DNA of 64,000 bases from JABDBE01 sp049585795. GTDB lineage: Bacteria; Acidobacteriota; Terriglobia; Terriglobales; Acidobacteriaceae. Below are positions 51,772-60,872 of this stretch, one piece after another. Position 1 is the first letter of the stretch, and each line of letters starts with the position of its first letter. Made by a program: the position numbers and the translations under genes. The notes under the pieces were generated by a model. The model was not told where the DNA came from and did not search any database. It saw nothing but the letters and a program-made list of their open reading frames with translations. The DNA lies in assembly GCA_049585795.1 (NCBI GenBank), contig JBAVAQ010000007.1, positions 186,001-250,000 of the forward strand. The letters are read 5' to 3'.

Positions 51772-52626
51772 CTATTCCCCGGGCGTGCGTGGCGCCGTTG
51801 TTGGCACGCCTAATTTGCGCAACCGTTCCTTCGCCTGCAGCGCTTCATTCGTACGCGGATAGCGCTGGATCACATGACGAAGCTCGGCGATTCCATCATC
51901 ATTCTTCCCCAGTTCGATGAGTGCCAATCCCTTCTTTAAATCCGACGAAGGAGCCTTGTTGCCGGTGGGGAAGTTCTGCAGCACTTGGTCGTAATTGGTA
52001 ACGGCTTCCTGAAAGTTTCCCTGTTTGTATGCCAACTCGGCGAGATAAAAATAGGCATTCCCCGCCAGATCGGTGTTGGGATAGAACCTCACGTAGTCTG
52101 AAAATTCCTGCTTTGCCAGGTCGTTCTTCCCCGCGTTGTAATCGCGAAGCGCGTTGTTATAGAGCACGTCCGGAGGCGGAGCCTGCGCCAGTGCCTGCTG
52201 TTGCGCCTGTTGCGCAGCCTGGCCCGCGGCCACGCTCTGCTGCCCGGCTTGGATGTCTTGCAATTGTTTGGCGACCTGGGTCAGCCGCGCCTTTAGCTCA
52301 TCGATCGAATCATTCAGCGCTTGAATCTGACCAGAAAGCTGGTCCACTTTCCCGCCGTTGTCCGTCTGCAACTTATCCAGGCTGGTCTGAACTGCCGTGA
52401 TGGACGCAGTCACTTTATTCATGCTGTCGGTGTTCTGGTCCATCAGGTTCTTCATCACGCCCATGCGCTCGTTGAAAGAGGTTTGCATCTGCGTCATCTG
52501 GTCCTGCAAACCCTGCACTTGGGTTTGCAACTGAATCATTTCTTTACTGACGCCCCACGCCGGGGTCCCAATTGCCCAAAAGACAATCAGCAGCACAACC
52601 ACGGTCGACTGTCGATAAATCTTCAT
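51772..52626 (-). CDS. ybgF: Tol-Pal system protein YbgF/CpoB
   Basis: The 284-residue protein has a signal peptide (MKIYRQSTVVVLLIVFWAIG), an N-terminal coiled coil (about 30-130) and C-terminal TPR-like repeats (NALRDYNAGKNDLAKQEF, AYFYLAELAYKQGNFQEA). A Gln/Ala-rich linker joins them. In E. coli CpoB links peptidoglycan synthesis to the Tol machine. It is the last gene of the Tol-Pal operon here. Confidence 0.9.
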   Translation of the reverse strand: MKIYRQSTVVVLLIVFWAIGTPAWGVSKEMIQLQTQVQGLQDQMTQMQTSFNERMGVMKNLMDQNTDSMNKVTASITAVQTSLDKLQTDNGGKVDQLSGQIQALNDSIDELKARLTQVAKQLQDIQAGQQSVAAGQAAQQAQQQALAQAPPPDVLYNNALRDYNAGKNDLAKQEFSDYVRFYPNTDLAGNAYFYLAELAYKQGNFQEAVTNYDQVLQNFPTGNKAPSSDLKKGLALIELGKNDDGIAELRHVIQRYPRTNEALQAKERLRKLGVPTTAPRTPGE

Positions 52627-52818
52627 AACGGGTTCCTTGAGTTGCAAGAAATAGTGATTCCCGCCTGAGCCGGCACTCCGACTCAGATCCGTACAACATT
52701 CTATTGTGAAGGATAGCGCGGTCCAGACATAGTTGTCTTGAAGGTTCCGCCGCACTTGTGACTGAGCCAGAAAAATAAATTGAGGTGCGGAGCTGTCCAT
52801 GCTCCGCACCTCCAGCAA

Positions 52819-53553
52819 CTATTTCTGATAAACGAAATGCCCACGGCGGTTCTGCTGCCAACATTCCTCGTTGTGCTCGGTGCAGAACGGCTTCTCCTTG
52901 CCGTAGCTGATCGTCTTGACGTTGCTGGCGCTGACCCCGCCTTGTACCAACGCGCTCTGGACGGAGCCCGCTCGGCTGTCGCCCAAAGCCAGGTTGTACT
53001 CGGTCGATCCGCGCTCGTCGCAGTGTCCCTCCACGATGAAATGGATATTGGGATGCTGCGTAAGGAAAGCGACATCCGCCTGGATCGCACTCTGCTGGTC
53101 CGAGCGAATATCCGATTTGTCGTAGTCGAAATAAATATCCTTGACGTTCTGGTCGAACAACTCCTCCTCGCTCGGTCCAGCCGGTGGAGGGGGCGGAGGC
53201 GGAGGTGAAGTCACGGTGACTCGTGCCGTCGCCTCCTGTGTCCCGCCAGCTCCCTTCGCGGTCAAGGTGTAAGTGGTCGAATCCGACGGTGTAACCGATT
53301 GCGAGCCGTTAGCCTGCACGGCTCCCACGCCGTCGATGCTCACGTCGGTGGCATTGGTGGTCTGCCAGGTGAGCGTTGTCGATTGTCCTTTTTCAACAGT
53401 ATTCGGACTCGCCGTGAGCGAAGCCGTCGGCGCTGCTGGCGGCGGTGGTGGTGGTGGTGGTGGCGGCGGTGTCTTCTTGTGGCAAGCACCCAGGAACAGG
53501 ATGGCACCTAACGCCAATATAAGTGTGATCCACTTCATTCTTTGCAGCTTCAC
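52819..53553 (-). CDS. pal: Peptidoglycan-associated lipoprotein with Ig-like insert
   Basis: The 244-residue lipoprotein (lipobox LFLGAC) has a run of about eleven Pro, an Ig-like domain (about residues 45-115, TASLTASPNTVEKGQSTTLT), a second Pro run of about eight, and the OmpA-like domain with IYFDYDKSDIR and FIVEGHCDERGSTEYNLALG that binds diaminopimelate in peptidoglycan. Usual Pal proteins lack the Ig-like part. The GTG at 53553 has a GGAGG site four bases upstream; ATG at 53538 is the alternative start. Confidence 0.93.
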   Translation of the reverse strand: MKLQRMKWITLILALGAILFLGACHKKTPPPPPPPPPPPAAPTASLTASPNTVEKGQSTTLTWQTTNATDVSIDGVGAVQANGSQSVTPSDSTTYTLTAKGAGGTQEATARVTVTSPPPPPPPPAGPSEEELFDQNVKDIYFDYDKSDIRSDQQSAIQADVAFLTQHPNIHFIVEGHCDERGSTEYNLALGDSRAGSVQSALVQGGVSASNVKTISYGKEKPFCTEHNEECWQQNRRGHFVYQK

Positions 53554-53760
53554 TTTTCCTCCGTCGTAATCGCGCGCCGCTGCCCACGACACGCGCCTCA
53601 GAATCCATAGCGGGGCGGGTTCACTTCTCCGCCTCCTCGGGCTAGTTAATTTGAAGAATTCGCCAAACACAAGTGTTACAACAATCATGCTAAGTCTTGC
53701 AATCTGCGATTTACTTTTTTTCTACGCTACACTGATTTTTCAGACAACCTCTGCCGTACT

Positions 53761-55200
53761 CTACTTCCAACTCCAATTCGGCTGCGTATTCTTGCCGGTG
53801 AACGTCAGTTGTTTCTGCTTGCTCCCATCGGCCAGCATCTCCCAGATTTCTTCGCCTCCCGAACGGCTGGACTGAAAAACAATGTGGCGACCGTCCGGCG
53901 ACCACGATGGAAAATCGTTTCGGCCGCCATCGTGGGTGAGTTGCACCCACTGTTTGCTGGCCGCATCCATCAGGTAAATATCTGACGCTCCGGGCTCACC
54001 CGGCCCGTAATGCCGCGTCCACGCAAACGCCAGAAATTGCCCGTTGGGCGACCACCCCGGTGAAACTGCATAACCCTGGTCCGTGAGCCGCTGCACATTG
54101 GTCCCGTCCGCCTCCATGGTGTAAATCTGCGGCAGCCCGGTGCGCCCGCTCACCCAAGCGATTTGTGCACCGGTCTTGCGATTCCACACCGGAGAAACAT
54201 CCGGTCCCTTGAAAGAAGTAATCCGCTTCAGATTCGTCCCCGATTGATCCATGGTATAAATCTCAGGATCACCAGAGCGCGAAGAAGAAAATGCTAGCTT
54301 CGTTCCATCGGGCGACCACGCAGGAGAAAGGTTCGTGCCGTTGAACCTGGGGAACGTAACCAGCCGATGGAGATCCATGGAATACATCAGGATTTCCCAC
54401 CCCGACTTGGTCATGGAACTGAAGGCCAGACGCGAGCCGTCGGGCGAAATCCGCGGGGACAACGAGATCGAATCCAGATGCGTGATCTGGTGCTGATTCG
54501 CTCCATCGTAATCCATCACCCAGATTTCCTTGTGTCCCGTGCGGCTGCTGACAAAGTAAATCTGGCTTTCGGTAATCCCGGGAATGCCGCCGCCCAGCCG
54601 GAAAATGATCTCGTCCGCAAACTTATGTGCGATCACACGCACGGCATCGGGAGTGGCCGAATCCTGATATTGCTTGCCCAGCACCTGCGGCGACGAACTG
54701 TTCTTGACGTCATAAAGCCAGCCCTGCACCGTCACATTGTCGCCGGTCACTCCCAGGTTGCCGAACACCAGCATGGCCGCATTCGGAGGTGGACCATTCC
54801 ACGCCGTGAACTGTACCTCTGGAGGCGTGCCTGGAACCGCCAGAGGATAAAAGCTCTTCGAAACCATGTCGAAGATGCCGGCGTTGTCCAGATCATTCCA
54901 TAGAGTGCCGTCAAAAACGTTGAGCAGGCTCCCGTTCTTGGCGTCTGTCGTGGAAGCTTTGAAGTCGGGAACCGCGAGGCGTACCTTCTCCATCCCCAGG
55001 CCCGTGCCGGTCTTGATCCAATCCTGGCCCAGACAGGGAGTTAAAAAAGCTGCGGTCAGTAGGAAAAACATTACTGCAGCGCTAGCGCGAGATTTGATTG
55101 TGCAGTAGTACGTGCCGGCCGTCCTCGTGCCGATACCAGCGTTCGAACCTCTACTCATCGTATGATGACGAACATCGAAGTGCAAGTTGCCCTTATGCAT
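53761..55200 (-). CDS. tolB: Tol-Pal protein TolB
   Basis: The protein of up to 479 residues has a hydrophobic segment (AVMFFLLTAAFLTPCLG) serving as a signal peptide after a long basic leader, an N-terminal alpha/beta domain (FDMVSKSFYPL, GWLYDVKNSSS) and a six-bladed propeller of PD40 repeats (LSPRISPDGSRLAFSS, LSPAWSPDGTKLAFSS and others). It binds Pal in the periplasm. The start is uncertain: ATG at 55200 or 55158 or later. Confidence 0.92.
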   Translation of the reverse strand: MHKGNLHFDVRHHTMSRGSNAGIGTRTAGTYYCTIKSRASAAVMFFLLTAAFLTPCLGQDWIKTGTGLGMEKVRLAVPDFKASTTDAKNGSLLNVFDGTLWNDLDNAGIFDMVSKSFYPLAVPGTPPEVQFTAWNGPPPNAAMLVFGNLGVTGDNVTVQGWLYDVKNSSSPQVLGKQYQDSATPDAVRVIAHKFADEIIFRLGGGIPGITESQIYFVSSRTGHKEIWVMDYDGANQHQITHLDSISLSPRISPDGSRLAFSSMTKSGWEILMYSMDLHRLVTFPRFNGTNLSPAWSPDGTKLAFSSSRSGDPEIYTMDQSGTNLKRITSFKGPDVSPVWNRKTGAQIAWVSGRTGLPQIYTMEADGTNVQRLTDQGYAVSPGWSPNGQFLAFAWTRHYGPGEPGASDIYLMDAASKQWVQLTHDGGRNDFPSWSPDGRHIVFQSSRSGGEEIWEMLADGSKQKQLTFTGKNTQPNWSWK

Positions 55201-55280
55201 TCCCTATCCATCCTCGGCCCGCGGTATTTGTTTTCGGGGCGCCAAGCTAAGAGCCGGGAGCTAGAAGCTAGCAGCCGACT

Positions 55281-56060
55281 TTATTTCTTGTAGTCGAACC
55301 AAAACTCGACCGAAACCTTGCTCGCACTGTAATCCGCGGGCAGCGGGCCGAACGTATCAATGCGCTGCAAGGCCCGCACCGCCGACTGATCCAGAGAGGG
55401 CACGCCGCTCGACTGTTCCATTTGAATGTTCGCGGGATGCCCGTCGCGCATGATGTCAAAGGTCACGTAAACCCTTCGCGCATCCGTAATTCCCGGATCC
55501 ACTTCGTACTTGAGCCAGTTCTCGGAAACCTTTTGCTGCACCACCCGCACATACCATGCGTAGCGCGAGCCAAAATCTCCTCCGCCGCCGGTGAAGCCGA
55601 ACCCGCCTTTCGCGCCGCCCGCATTGAACGTTCCATAAGGCCCGCTGACCGGTCCGCCTTCTCCGAAGGGAACTACATTGCTGACTTCATCTTCCGGCTT
55701 AGGCTTTTGCTGAGCGCTGCTGCGGGGCTTCGGTTTTATCTTTGCATTCTTGTCTGGAATCGGGATGGCTTCCGGCTCTTTCTCTTCCGCCTTCGGCTGC
55801 GACTGCGTCAGCCCCTTGGATTCATTGGCCAGAACATTCTGCGTCTGTGCCGTGCTCGCAGGAAGAGGAACGGAACTGACCAGCGTGACTCCCATGGCCT
55901 CACCGCCGCCGCCCGCGCCCCAGGTATTGTGTTCACCGCCCGCCACAAAGGCCGCGTACAGAGTAATCGCGACCGCAACCCCAATGTGCAGCCCAACCGA
56001 CCACGCCAGGTTGCGACCCCAGTTGTCGTGCTCGAAAAATATCTCAGCGTTTGCTTCCAT
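55281..56060 (-). CDS. TonB/TolA-like energy transducer
   Basis: The 259-residue protein has one N-terminal membrane helix (NLAWSVGLHIGVAVAITLYAAF), a Pro/Lys/Glu-rich periplasmic spacer and a TonB-type C-terminal domain (RRVYVTFDIMRDGHPANIQM, SSGVPSLDQSAVRALQRI). Within this operon it takes the place of TolA. It overlaps the ExbD gene by 17 bases. Confidence 0.92.
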   Translation of the reverse strand: MEANAEIFFEHDNWGRNLAWSVGLHIGVAVAITLYAAFVAGGEHNTWGAGGGGEAMGVTLVSSVPLPASTAQTQNVLANESKGLTQSQPKAEEKEPEAIPIPDKNAKIKPKPRSSAQQKPKPEDEVSNVVPFGEGGPVSGPYGTFNAGGAKGGFGFTGGGGDFGSRYAWYVRVVQQKVSENWLKYEVDPGITDARRVYVTFDIMRDGHPANIQMEQSSGVPSLDQSAVRALQRIDTFGPLPADYSASKVSVEFWFDYKK

Positions 56061-56472
56061 GGCTATCGAGCGGTTGCGTCACGATGCTCACATTCGTGAT
56101 TCCCGATTGTTTGACCGCATCCATCACTGTCGCAAAGGCGCCGAAGGGGACGTTCTCATCGGCACGAATGAAAATCGACTGATGCTGCGGATCGCGGATT
56201 TTCTCGCGAATCTTCGCGGCAATCTCATTGATGTTGATGGGCTCGTTGCCCAGATAGATTCGCTGTTGCTTGTCCACGCTGATGACCAAGCGCTCTTCCG
56301 TAATTTCCTTTACCGTGCGGGTCTTGGGCACGTTGACTTCAATCCCCGACTGCAGCACCGGCGCCGTCACCATGAAAATGATCAGCAACACCAGAACCAC
56401 GTCCACCAGCGGCGTAACATTAATGTCGGAAATAGAAGATTGGGTCCGCCCGTTCGAAGCCGTGAAGGCCAT
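56044..56472 (-). CDS. ExbD/TolR-family protein
   Basis: The 142-residue protein has one membrane helix with the proton-path Asp (SDINVTPLVDVVLVLLIIFM) and a periplasmic domain (GIEVNVPKTRTVKEITEERL, VIRADENVPFGAFATVMDAV-like). It is the stator partner of TolQ/ExbB. Its ATG shares one base with the TolQ stop (TAATG). Confidence 0.95.
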   Translation of the reverse strand: MAFTASNGRTQSSISDINVTPLVDVVLVLLIIFMVTAPVLQSGIEVNVPKTRTVKEITEERLVISVDKQQRIYLGNEPININEIAAKIREKIRDPQHQSIFIRADENVPFGAFATVMDAVKQSGITNVSIVTQPLDSHGSKR

Positions 56473-57191
56473 TACCGCCGCACCTCGGGACTCGCGGGCT
56501 GCGACCGTTCCACGGCATTGAGCATCTCCAAAGCAAAGTCATCGCCCCGCGCCGCGAACTCGCGAATCGAACTGCCCAGCAAATTGTAAGCAATGACCGC
56601 CGGAATCGCCGCCGCCAATCCCGCCGCGGTAGTAATAAGCGCCTCAGAAATCCCGGGCGCAACTGCCCGCAACGTAGCCGCCCCCGCCGTCCCCAATCCG
56701 TGGAAGGCATCGATAATTCCCCAGACGGTGCCGAAAAGGCCTACGAATGGGGTTACGGCCCCGGTGATGGCGAGCCAGGGCATGTTTCGTTCCAGGCGGG
56801 TGACTTCTTCGGAGCACGCAATCTGCATGGCACGCTGAATTGCGAGACTGCTGCCTTGCCGCTTATGTTCTGCGAAGCCTCCTTCAAAAACCGCGACCAA
56901 TGGGCTGGGTTTGAACTGCTCGGCCACGGCGGAGACATCCTGCAAGCGTTGGGCTTTGCGGAAGGCGCGTACGAAGCGTCCACTCTGCACCCGCGCTCGC
57001 CGCACCAGGCTCCACTTCGAAAGAATGATGGCCCACGACACCACGCTGAAAGCCAACAGGGACAAAAGGACGAACTTCGCGACGGGACCGGTTTCTCCGA
57101 CCAGCTCGACGATCTCCCCGCCAACCACCGCTGCCAGAAGTAAGGGAAAGTACATTTGATTTAGGAGACTCTCATAATTATAGACGAACAT
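56472..57191 (-). CDS. ExbB/TolQ-family proton channel protein
   Basis: The 239-residue protein has three membrane helices and the MotA/TolQ/ExbB pattern (LAITGAVTPFVGLFGTVWGI, ISEALITTAAGLAAAIPAV). It is the first gene of the Tol-Pal operon. The frame is open upstream, but the ATG at 57191 gives a normal length; ATG at 57155 is an alternative. Confidence 0.93.
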   Translation of the reverse strand: MFVYNYESLLNQMYFPLLLAAVVGGEIVELVGETGPVAKFVLLSLLAFSVVSWAIILSKWSLVRRARVQSGRFVRAFRKAQRLQDVSAVAEQFKPSPLVAVFEGGFAEHKRQGSSLAIQRAMQIACSEEVTRLERNMPWLAITGAVTPFVGLFGTVWGIIDAFHGLGTAGAATLRAVAPGISEALITTAAGLAAAIPAVIAYNLLGSSIREFAARGDDFALEMLNAVERSQPASPEVRR

Positions 57192-57325
57192 TCCCGGCTT
57201 CTTGGAGAGACGTACCGCATGGATTAACGGGCTTTCTCTGTAGGTCCGTGGATTACGAACACAACGCGTGCAACTCGAAACCGAAGGCCCCAGGGGCTGA
57301 AGCCCGCATTTTTGTTGGCCTAGGC

Positions 57326-57350
57326 GGCACGGCTGAAGCCGTGCCCTTCC
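57326..57350 (+). repeat. 25-bp dispersed repeat, second copy
   Basis: Identical to 7485-7509 in the MidA-like gene. Here it lies in the non-coding leader region before recN, beside the related block GGGGCTGAAGCCCGC (57293-57308). Confidence 0.85.
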
Positions 57351-57421
57351 CAAGCATTTATGAAACACGTGCTGGTTTTCATGCTATTCTGCGCTCACCT
57401 TTAGGCATCGCAGGACGGCTT

Positions 57422-59116
57422 GTGCTCGCCGAACTTAGGCTGGAAAATTACGCGGTCATTGACAACCTGGCGGTCGAGTTTGCGTCTGGCTTGAATCTGC
57501 TGACCGGAGAGACCGGAGCCGGGAAGTCGATCCTCATTGATGCGCTGGCTCTGCTGTTGGGAGAAAAAGCTTCGACCGATGTGATTCGCACCCACGCCGA
57601 GCGGGCCGTGATCAACGCTGTCTTTGAAGTGGATGCGCGAACTGAAAACAGCATAAGCAAAATTCTCGAAGCCAACGGCATCGACCCCAACGAAGAGGAA
57701 GAATCGATTATTTTGCGCCGCGAGATCGCTGCGGGAGGCAAGGGTCGCGTCTTCATTAACAATCAGCCCGCCACGGTAGCCGTGCTGCGACAGCTTGCGC
57801 CGCATCTCGCCACCATTCACGCGCAAAACGAATCCATTTTGTCGTTCGATGCTGCCGCGCGATTGGATCTGCTCGATTCCTTTGCCGGCACCCAGCTTGA
57901 AGCCACAAGCGAGGCTTTCGCGCATTGGAAGACAACGGCCGGTCGTATCGAAGAACTCGAGCATGGAGAGCAGGACCGGCTGCGCTTGCTCGATCTGTGG
58001 ACTTTTCAGAAAAAAGAGATTGAAGACGCCAAGCTGCAAGCGGGCGAAGACGAGCACCTCGAAACCGAGAAGCGCGTGTTGGCGAACGCCGAAAAAATTT
58101 ACAGCGCAGCCATGAACGCCTTCGATCTGCTTTACGAAGGCAGCGCGTCAACCTCGTCTTCGTTGCGCACGGCGCAGAAGCATATCGAAGAGCTATCACG
58201 CTACGAACCAAAATTTCGGGAAGCGCTGGCCGCGATCGAGACAGCGCGCATCAGCGTAGAAGATGTGGGCGCGACCCTTCGCGATTACGCCGGTGGCATT
58301 CAAGCCTCGCCCGAGCACCTTGCCGAAGTCGAAGACCGCCTGGCCCTGCTTGATCGCCTGAAACGTAAATACGGCCCATCGCTCGATGATGTGATTCATC
58401 ATGGCGAAGAGGTCTGCCGCAAGCTTTCCGAGATGGAAAACAAAGACGAAATTCTGGGGCAGCTGCGTCGGGAGCTGGCGGAGACGGCCGAGGAATATCT
58501 GAAGTCGGCCCGCATCATTTCAAAGAAGCGCTATGAAGCAGCGCGCAAGCTGGAGAAGCTGGTTGAGGCCGAGATCAACGATCTGGCGATGAAGTCGGAC
58601 TTTCACATCGAAGTCAGCGGCGCGGATGAAGCAGGGAACTGGACCGCATCCGGGTTTGATCAGGTGGTGTATCTAATTTCGACGAATCCGGGCGAGCCGC
58701 TGCGACGGCTGGAACACATTGCATCTGGCGGAGAACTTTCGCGAGTGATGCTGGCGTTAAAGGCAAGCGTGGAGGCTGGACAGAGCAAGAAGAAATCGGC
58801 CGCTCAACGTACGCTTGTGTTTGACGAAATCGACACGGGCATCGGCGGACGCGCCGCCGAAGCCGTCGGCAAAAAGCTGAAGGCGCTGTCGAGAGTCAAT
58901 CAAGTGCTCTGCGTAACTCACCTGCCGCAGATCGCCACCTTCGCGGACCATCATTATCTGATCGAAAAGAAATCCACCGCCGATCGCACTCGCACCACTG
59001 TGCGCCTAATCACTGGCGAGGAGCGCACGGAAGAAGTTGCCCGCATGTTGAGCGGGGCCAAGCTGACCGACACTTCGCGCAAGCACGCCGAGCAGATGCT
59101 GAAGACGAATGCGTGA
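57422..59116 (+). CDS. recN: DNA repair protein RecN
   Basis: The 564-residue SMC-like ATPase begins ELRLENYAVIDNLAVEF, has Walker A GETGAGKSILIDAL, a central coiled coil (about 150-350), the ABC signature ASGGELSRVMLALK and Walker B TLVFDEIDTGIGGRAA, ending VTHLPQIATFADHHYLI. It acts in double-strand break repair. I chose GTG at 57422 (AGGACG six bases upstream); the frame upstream is repeat sequence. Confidence 0.95.
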   Translation: MLAELRLENYAVIDNLAVEFASGLNLLTGETGAGKSILIDALALLLGEKASTDVIRTHAERAVINAVFEVDARTENSISKILEANGIDPNEEEESIILRREIAAGGKGRVFINNQPATVAVLRQLAPHLATIHAQNESILSFDAAARLDLLDSFAGTQLEATSEAFAHWKTTAGRIEELEHGEQDRLRLLDLWTFQKKEIEDAKLQAGEDEHLETEKRVLANAEKIYSAAMNAFDLLYEGSASTSSSLRTAQKHIEELSRYEPKFREALAAIETARISVEDVGATLRDYAGGIQASPEHLAEVEDRLALLDRLKRKYGPSLDDVIHHGEEVCRKLSEMENKDEILGQLRRELAETAEEYLKSARIISKKRYEAARKLEKLVEAEINDLAMKSDFHIEVSGADEAGNWTASGFDQVVYLISTNPGEPLRRLEHIASGGELSRVMLALKASVEAGQSKKKSAAQRTLVFDEIDTGIGGRAAEAVGKKLKALSRVNQVLCVTHLPQIATFADHHYLIEKKSTADRTRTTVRLITGEERTEEVARMLSGAKLTDTSRKHAEQMLKTNA

Positions 59117-59420
59117 GCAGTGACCCGACTGTCGAAGTCCCCACCCTAACGCCGAAGAGCACGACGTATGGCCTAGTCGCTGGTGGATGAGTGTAATCGC
59201 CATAGCGCTCATTGGGAGCGCCGGACTGTGTCCCGTCAGCGGTGCAATTAGGGATGTCACGACAGGAAGCGTGGGCGTGGAGCTGATGATGACTTTGACG
59301 TGCTGTCCCACCACGGTGACAAAATTTCTGTGCGGAGCGGGCGCGGTTGTCGGTTTGGGCCTCGATCGCGGCGGACAGGAGCGTCCGCCCTGCTGAAGCG
59401 AACAGGTGGGGTTTTGGAAG
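59117..59420. other. Intergenic stretch with repeat fragments
   Basis: A partial copy of the CCCCACCCTAACG palindrome lies near 59140-59172. The rest has no supported gene; short frames on both strands have poor composition. Confidence 0.45.
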
Positions 59421-59428
59421 GTGCGTAG

Positions 59429-59510
59429 AGTACAGAGATCCTTCGTTGGCAGGCCTTCGCGCTGCGATGGCCTGCGCTTCCTCAGGATGACGGCGGGTTG
59501 GAGGGCGGTG
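59429..59510. repeat. GAGATCCTTCGTTGGCAGGC repeat, copy 1
   Basis: About 80 bp with an internal palindrome and the block CTGCGCTTCCTCAGGATGAC. Related copies lie at 59677-59760 and 62117-62194. Confidence 0.8.
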
Positions 59511-59581
59511 TGGGATTGGTTTGCCGCCCGCGCATCTTGAAAGGGGCGAGCTGTGGGGCACCCCAAAACCAAAGTCAAAGT

Positions 59582-59620
59582 CCCCACCCTAACGTCGAAA
59601 AGCACGACGTTAGGATGGGG
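59582..59620. repeat. CCCCACCCTAACGTCG inverted repeat
   Basis: Arms 59582-59597 and 59605-59620 pair at 15 of 16 positions around a 7-nt loop. A decayed copy is near 59140-59172, and partial tails (GGGCCACCCGTC) recur at 59657 and 59763. Confidence 0.8.
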
Positions 59621-59676
59621 CACCCGTCCCAGCCTTCGCAAAGTGCGCGAAAGGATGGGCCACCCGTCCCTCGGAG

Positions 59677-59760
59677 AGTACGGAGATCCTTCGTTGGCAG
59701 GCCCTCGCGTTGCGAGGGTCTGCGCTTCCTCAGGATGACAGCGGGTGGAGGGCGGTGGTG
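59677..59760. repeat. GAGATCCTTCGTTGGCAGGC repeat, copy 2
   Basis: Same orientation as copy 1, with compensating changes in the inner stem (CCTCGCGTTGCGAGG), so the palindrome is conserved while the bases differ. Confidence 0.8.
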
Positions 59761-59791
59761 ATGGGCCACCCGTCGACAAGTGGGTACACAC

Positions 59792-59820
59792 TTGACAATT
59801 CATGTCTATCTATGTAGACT
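59792..59820 (+). promoter_or_regulatory. Promoter with operator-like palindrome; predicted leaderless padR mRNA
   Basis: TTGACA (59792-59797) and TAGACT (59815-59820) are 17 bp apart. The -10 box ends seven bases before the A of the padR ATG, so +1 falls on the start codon. GTCTA (59804-59808) and TAGAC (59815-59819) form an inverted repeat over the -10 region, a likely PadR site. Confidence 0.65.
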
Positions 59821-59826
59821 TATGTC

Positions 59827-60129
59827 ATGAAGCTACGCAGGTCTCCTCAAACATCCATCGTGCTGGCTGAATTTCTGCATGGGCCGCACGACTGGCAATA
59901 CGGATACGACATCAGCCGCAACACGGGATTGAAGTCCGGCACTCTGTATCCCATCCTCATGCGTTTGGCCGACCGCAAACTGTTGGCCACGCGTTGGGAG
60001 ACGCCGGAAGCCGGCAAGCCTCCGCGCCATATGTATAAATTAACGGCCGATGGGGTCGCGTACGCGCGCGAGCATGCGCCAGCGAAGTATCGGCTCGCGC
60101 AACTGGCATTCAGCGGGGTGAAACACTAA
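59827..60129 (+). CDS. PadR-family transcriptional regulator
   Basis: The 100-residue protein is a single winged-helix domain: YGYDISRNTGLKSGTLYPIL and LMRLADRKLLATRWE are the helix-turn-helix and wing-leading parts of PadR. It is the short type (subfamily with little C-terminal helix). No ribosome site precedes the ATG; the mRNA is predicted to be leaderless. The next gene starts on the last base of the stop (TAATG). Confidence 0.88.
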   Translation: MKLRRSPQTSIVLAEFLHGPHDWQYGYDISRNTGLKSGTLYPILMRLADRKLLATRWETPEAGKPPRHMYKLTADGVAYAREHAPAKYRLAQLAFSGVKH

Positions 60130-60848
60130 TGACCCCGATTCGAAAGACAATGATTCGACGATTGGCTTTGAAAGTGTTGAACAGCGCGGCTCGCCATGCT
60201 GCGCCGGGAACGCGGGATTGGGTCACTGCAATGGCGCGGGAGATGGACTTCATCGAGGACGATTGGGCCGCGTTGTGGTGGGCGCTGGGCAGCACGCGAG
60301 TCGTTTTCAAACGGCAGAACGTTCCGCTGGCCGACTTGTCGGGCGTCCCGCGGGCGGCGCAATGCCTGGCGAAGACCCTTCGCAGGCGAACTCTCATCGG
60401 CGGTGTCGTCGCCTTAACTGAGGCTGCCTTTTTCGGATATTTCTTCTTAGGGGTTTCGACCTCGACGCTGCGGATCGCATCGGCTCTCACCGTTGCCGGC
60501 GTACTGTATATCGGGATTCAGTTATACGCGAGGCGGGCTGCGCAACTGCCGCTCGACAGCGCTTCCGCCATCGGCGCCTATCGCGCCGAACTGGAGCGCC
60601 AGCGCGATTTTCACCGGGGCCCCTGGTTCTGGTCGCGACAGCTCTTGTTTTTTCCCGGGCCGGTTTTATTTTGCGTGGGCGAGGCCACGGCGCAACCGGA
60701 GTCGGCTCGCGCCTTTCTGGCAATCCTGGCTGCGTTTGCGTTTCTTTGGTTGCGGGCCGTGCCGCTCAATTTGAGGCTGGCGCGCAAATACCAGCGGCGG
60801 CTCGACGAATTGGACGCTCTGCAGAGCGCCGCGATAAAAGCGACGTAG
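60129..60848 (+). CDS. Membrane protein coupled to PadR regulator
   Basis: The 239-residue protein has a soluble N-terminal part (RDWVTAMAREMDFIEDDWAA) and four hydrophobic helices (e.g. ALTVAGVLYIGIQLYA, FLAILAAFAFLWLRAVPL). Proteins like this follow short PadR genes in Acidobacteria and may act as their membrane partner; this is inferred from the one-base overlap. The family is not named here. Confidence 0.7.
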   Translation: MTPIRKTMIRRLALKVLNSAARHAAPGTRDWVTAMAREMDFIEDDWAALWWALGSTRVVFKRQNVPLADLSGVPRAAQCLAKTLRRRTLIGGVVALTEAAFFGYFFLGVSTSTLRIASALTVAGVLYIGIQLYARRAAQLPLDSASAIGAYRAELERQRDFHRGPWFWSRQLLFFPGPVLFCVGEATAQPESARAFLAILAAFAFLWLRAVPLNLRLARKYQRRLDELDALQSAAIKAT

Positions 60849-60872
60849 ACGTATTGCGATATCATTCGGGTG

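Noticed and set aside
59187..59396. Plus-strand frame of 69 codons after recN
   Set aside because: Cys/Gly-rich translation of repeat-derived sequence, no ribosome site and no recognisable fold.
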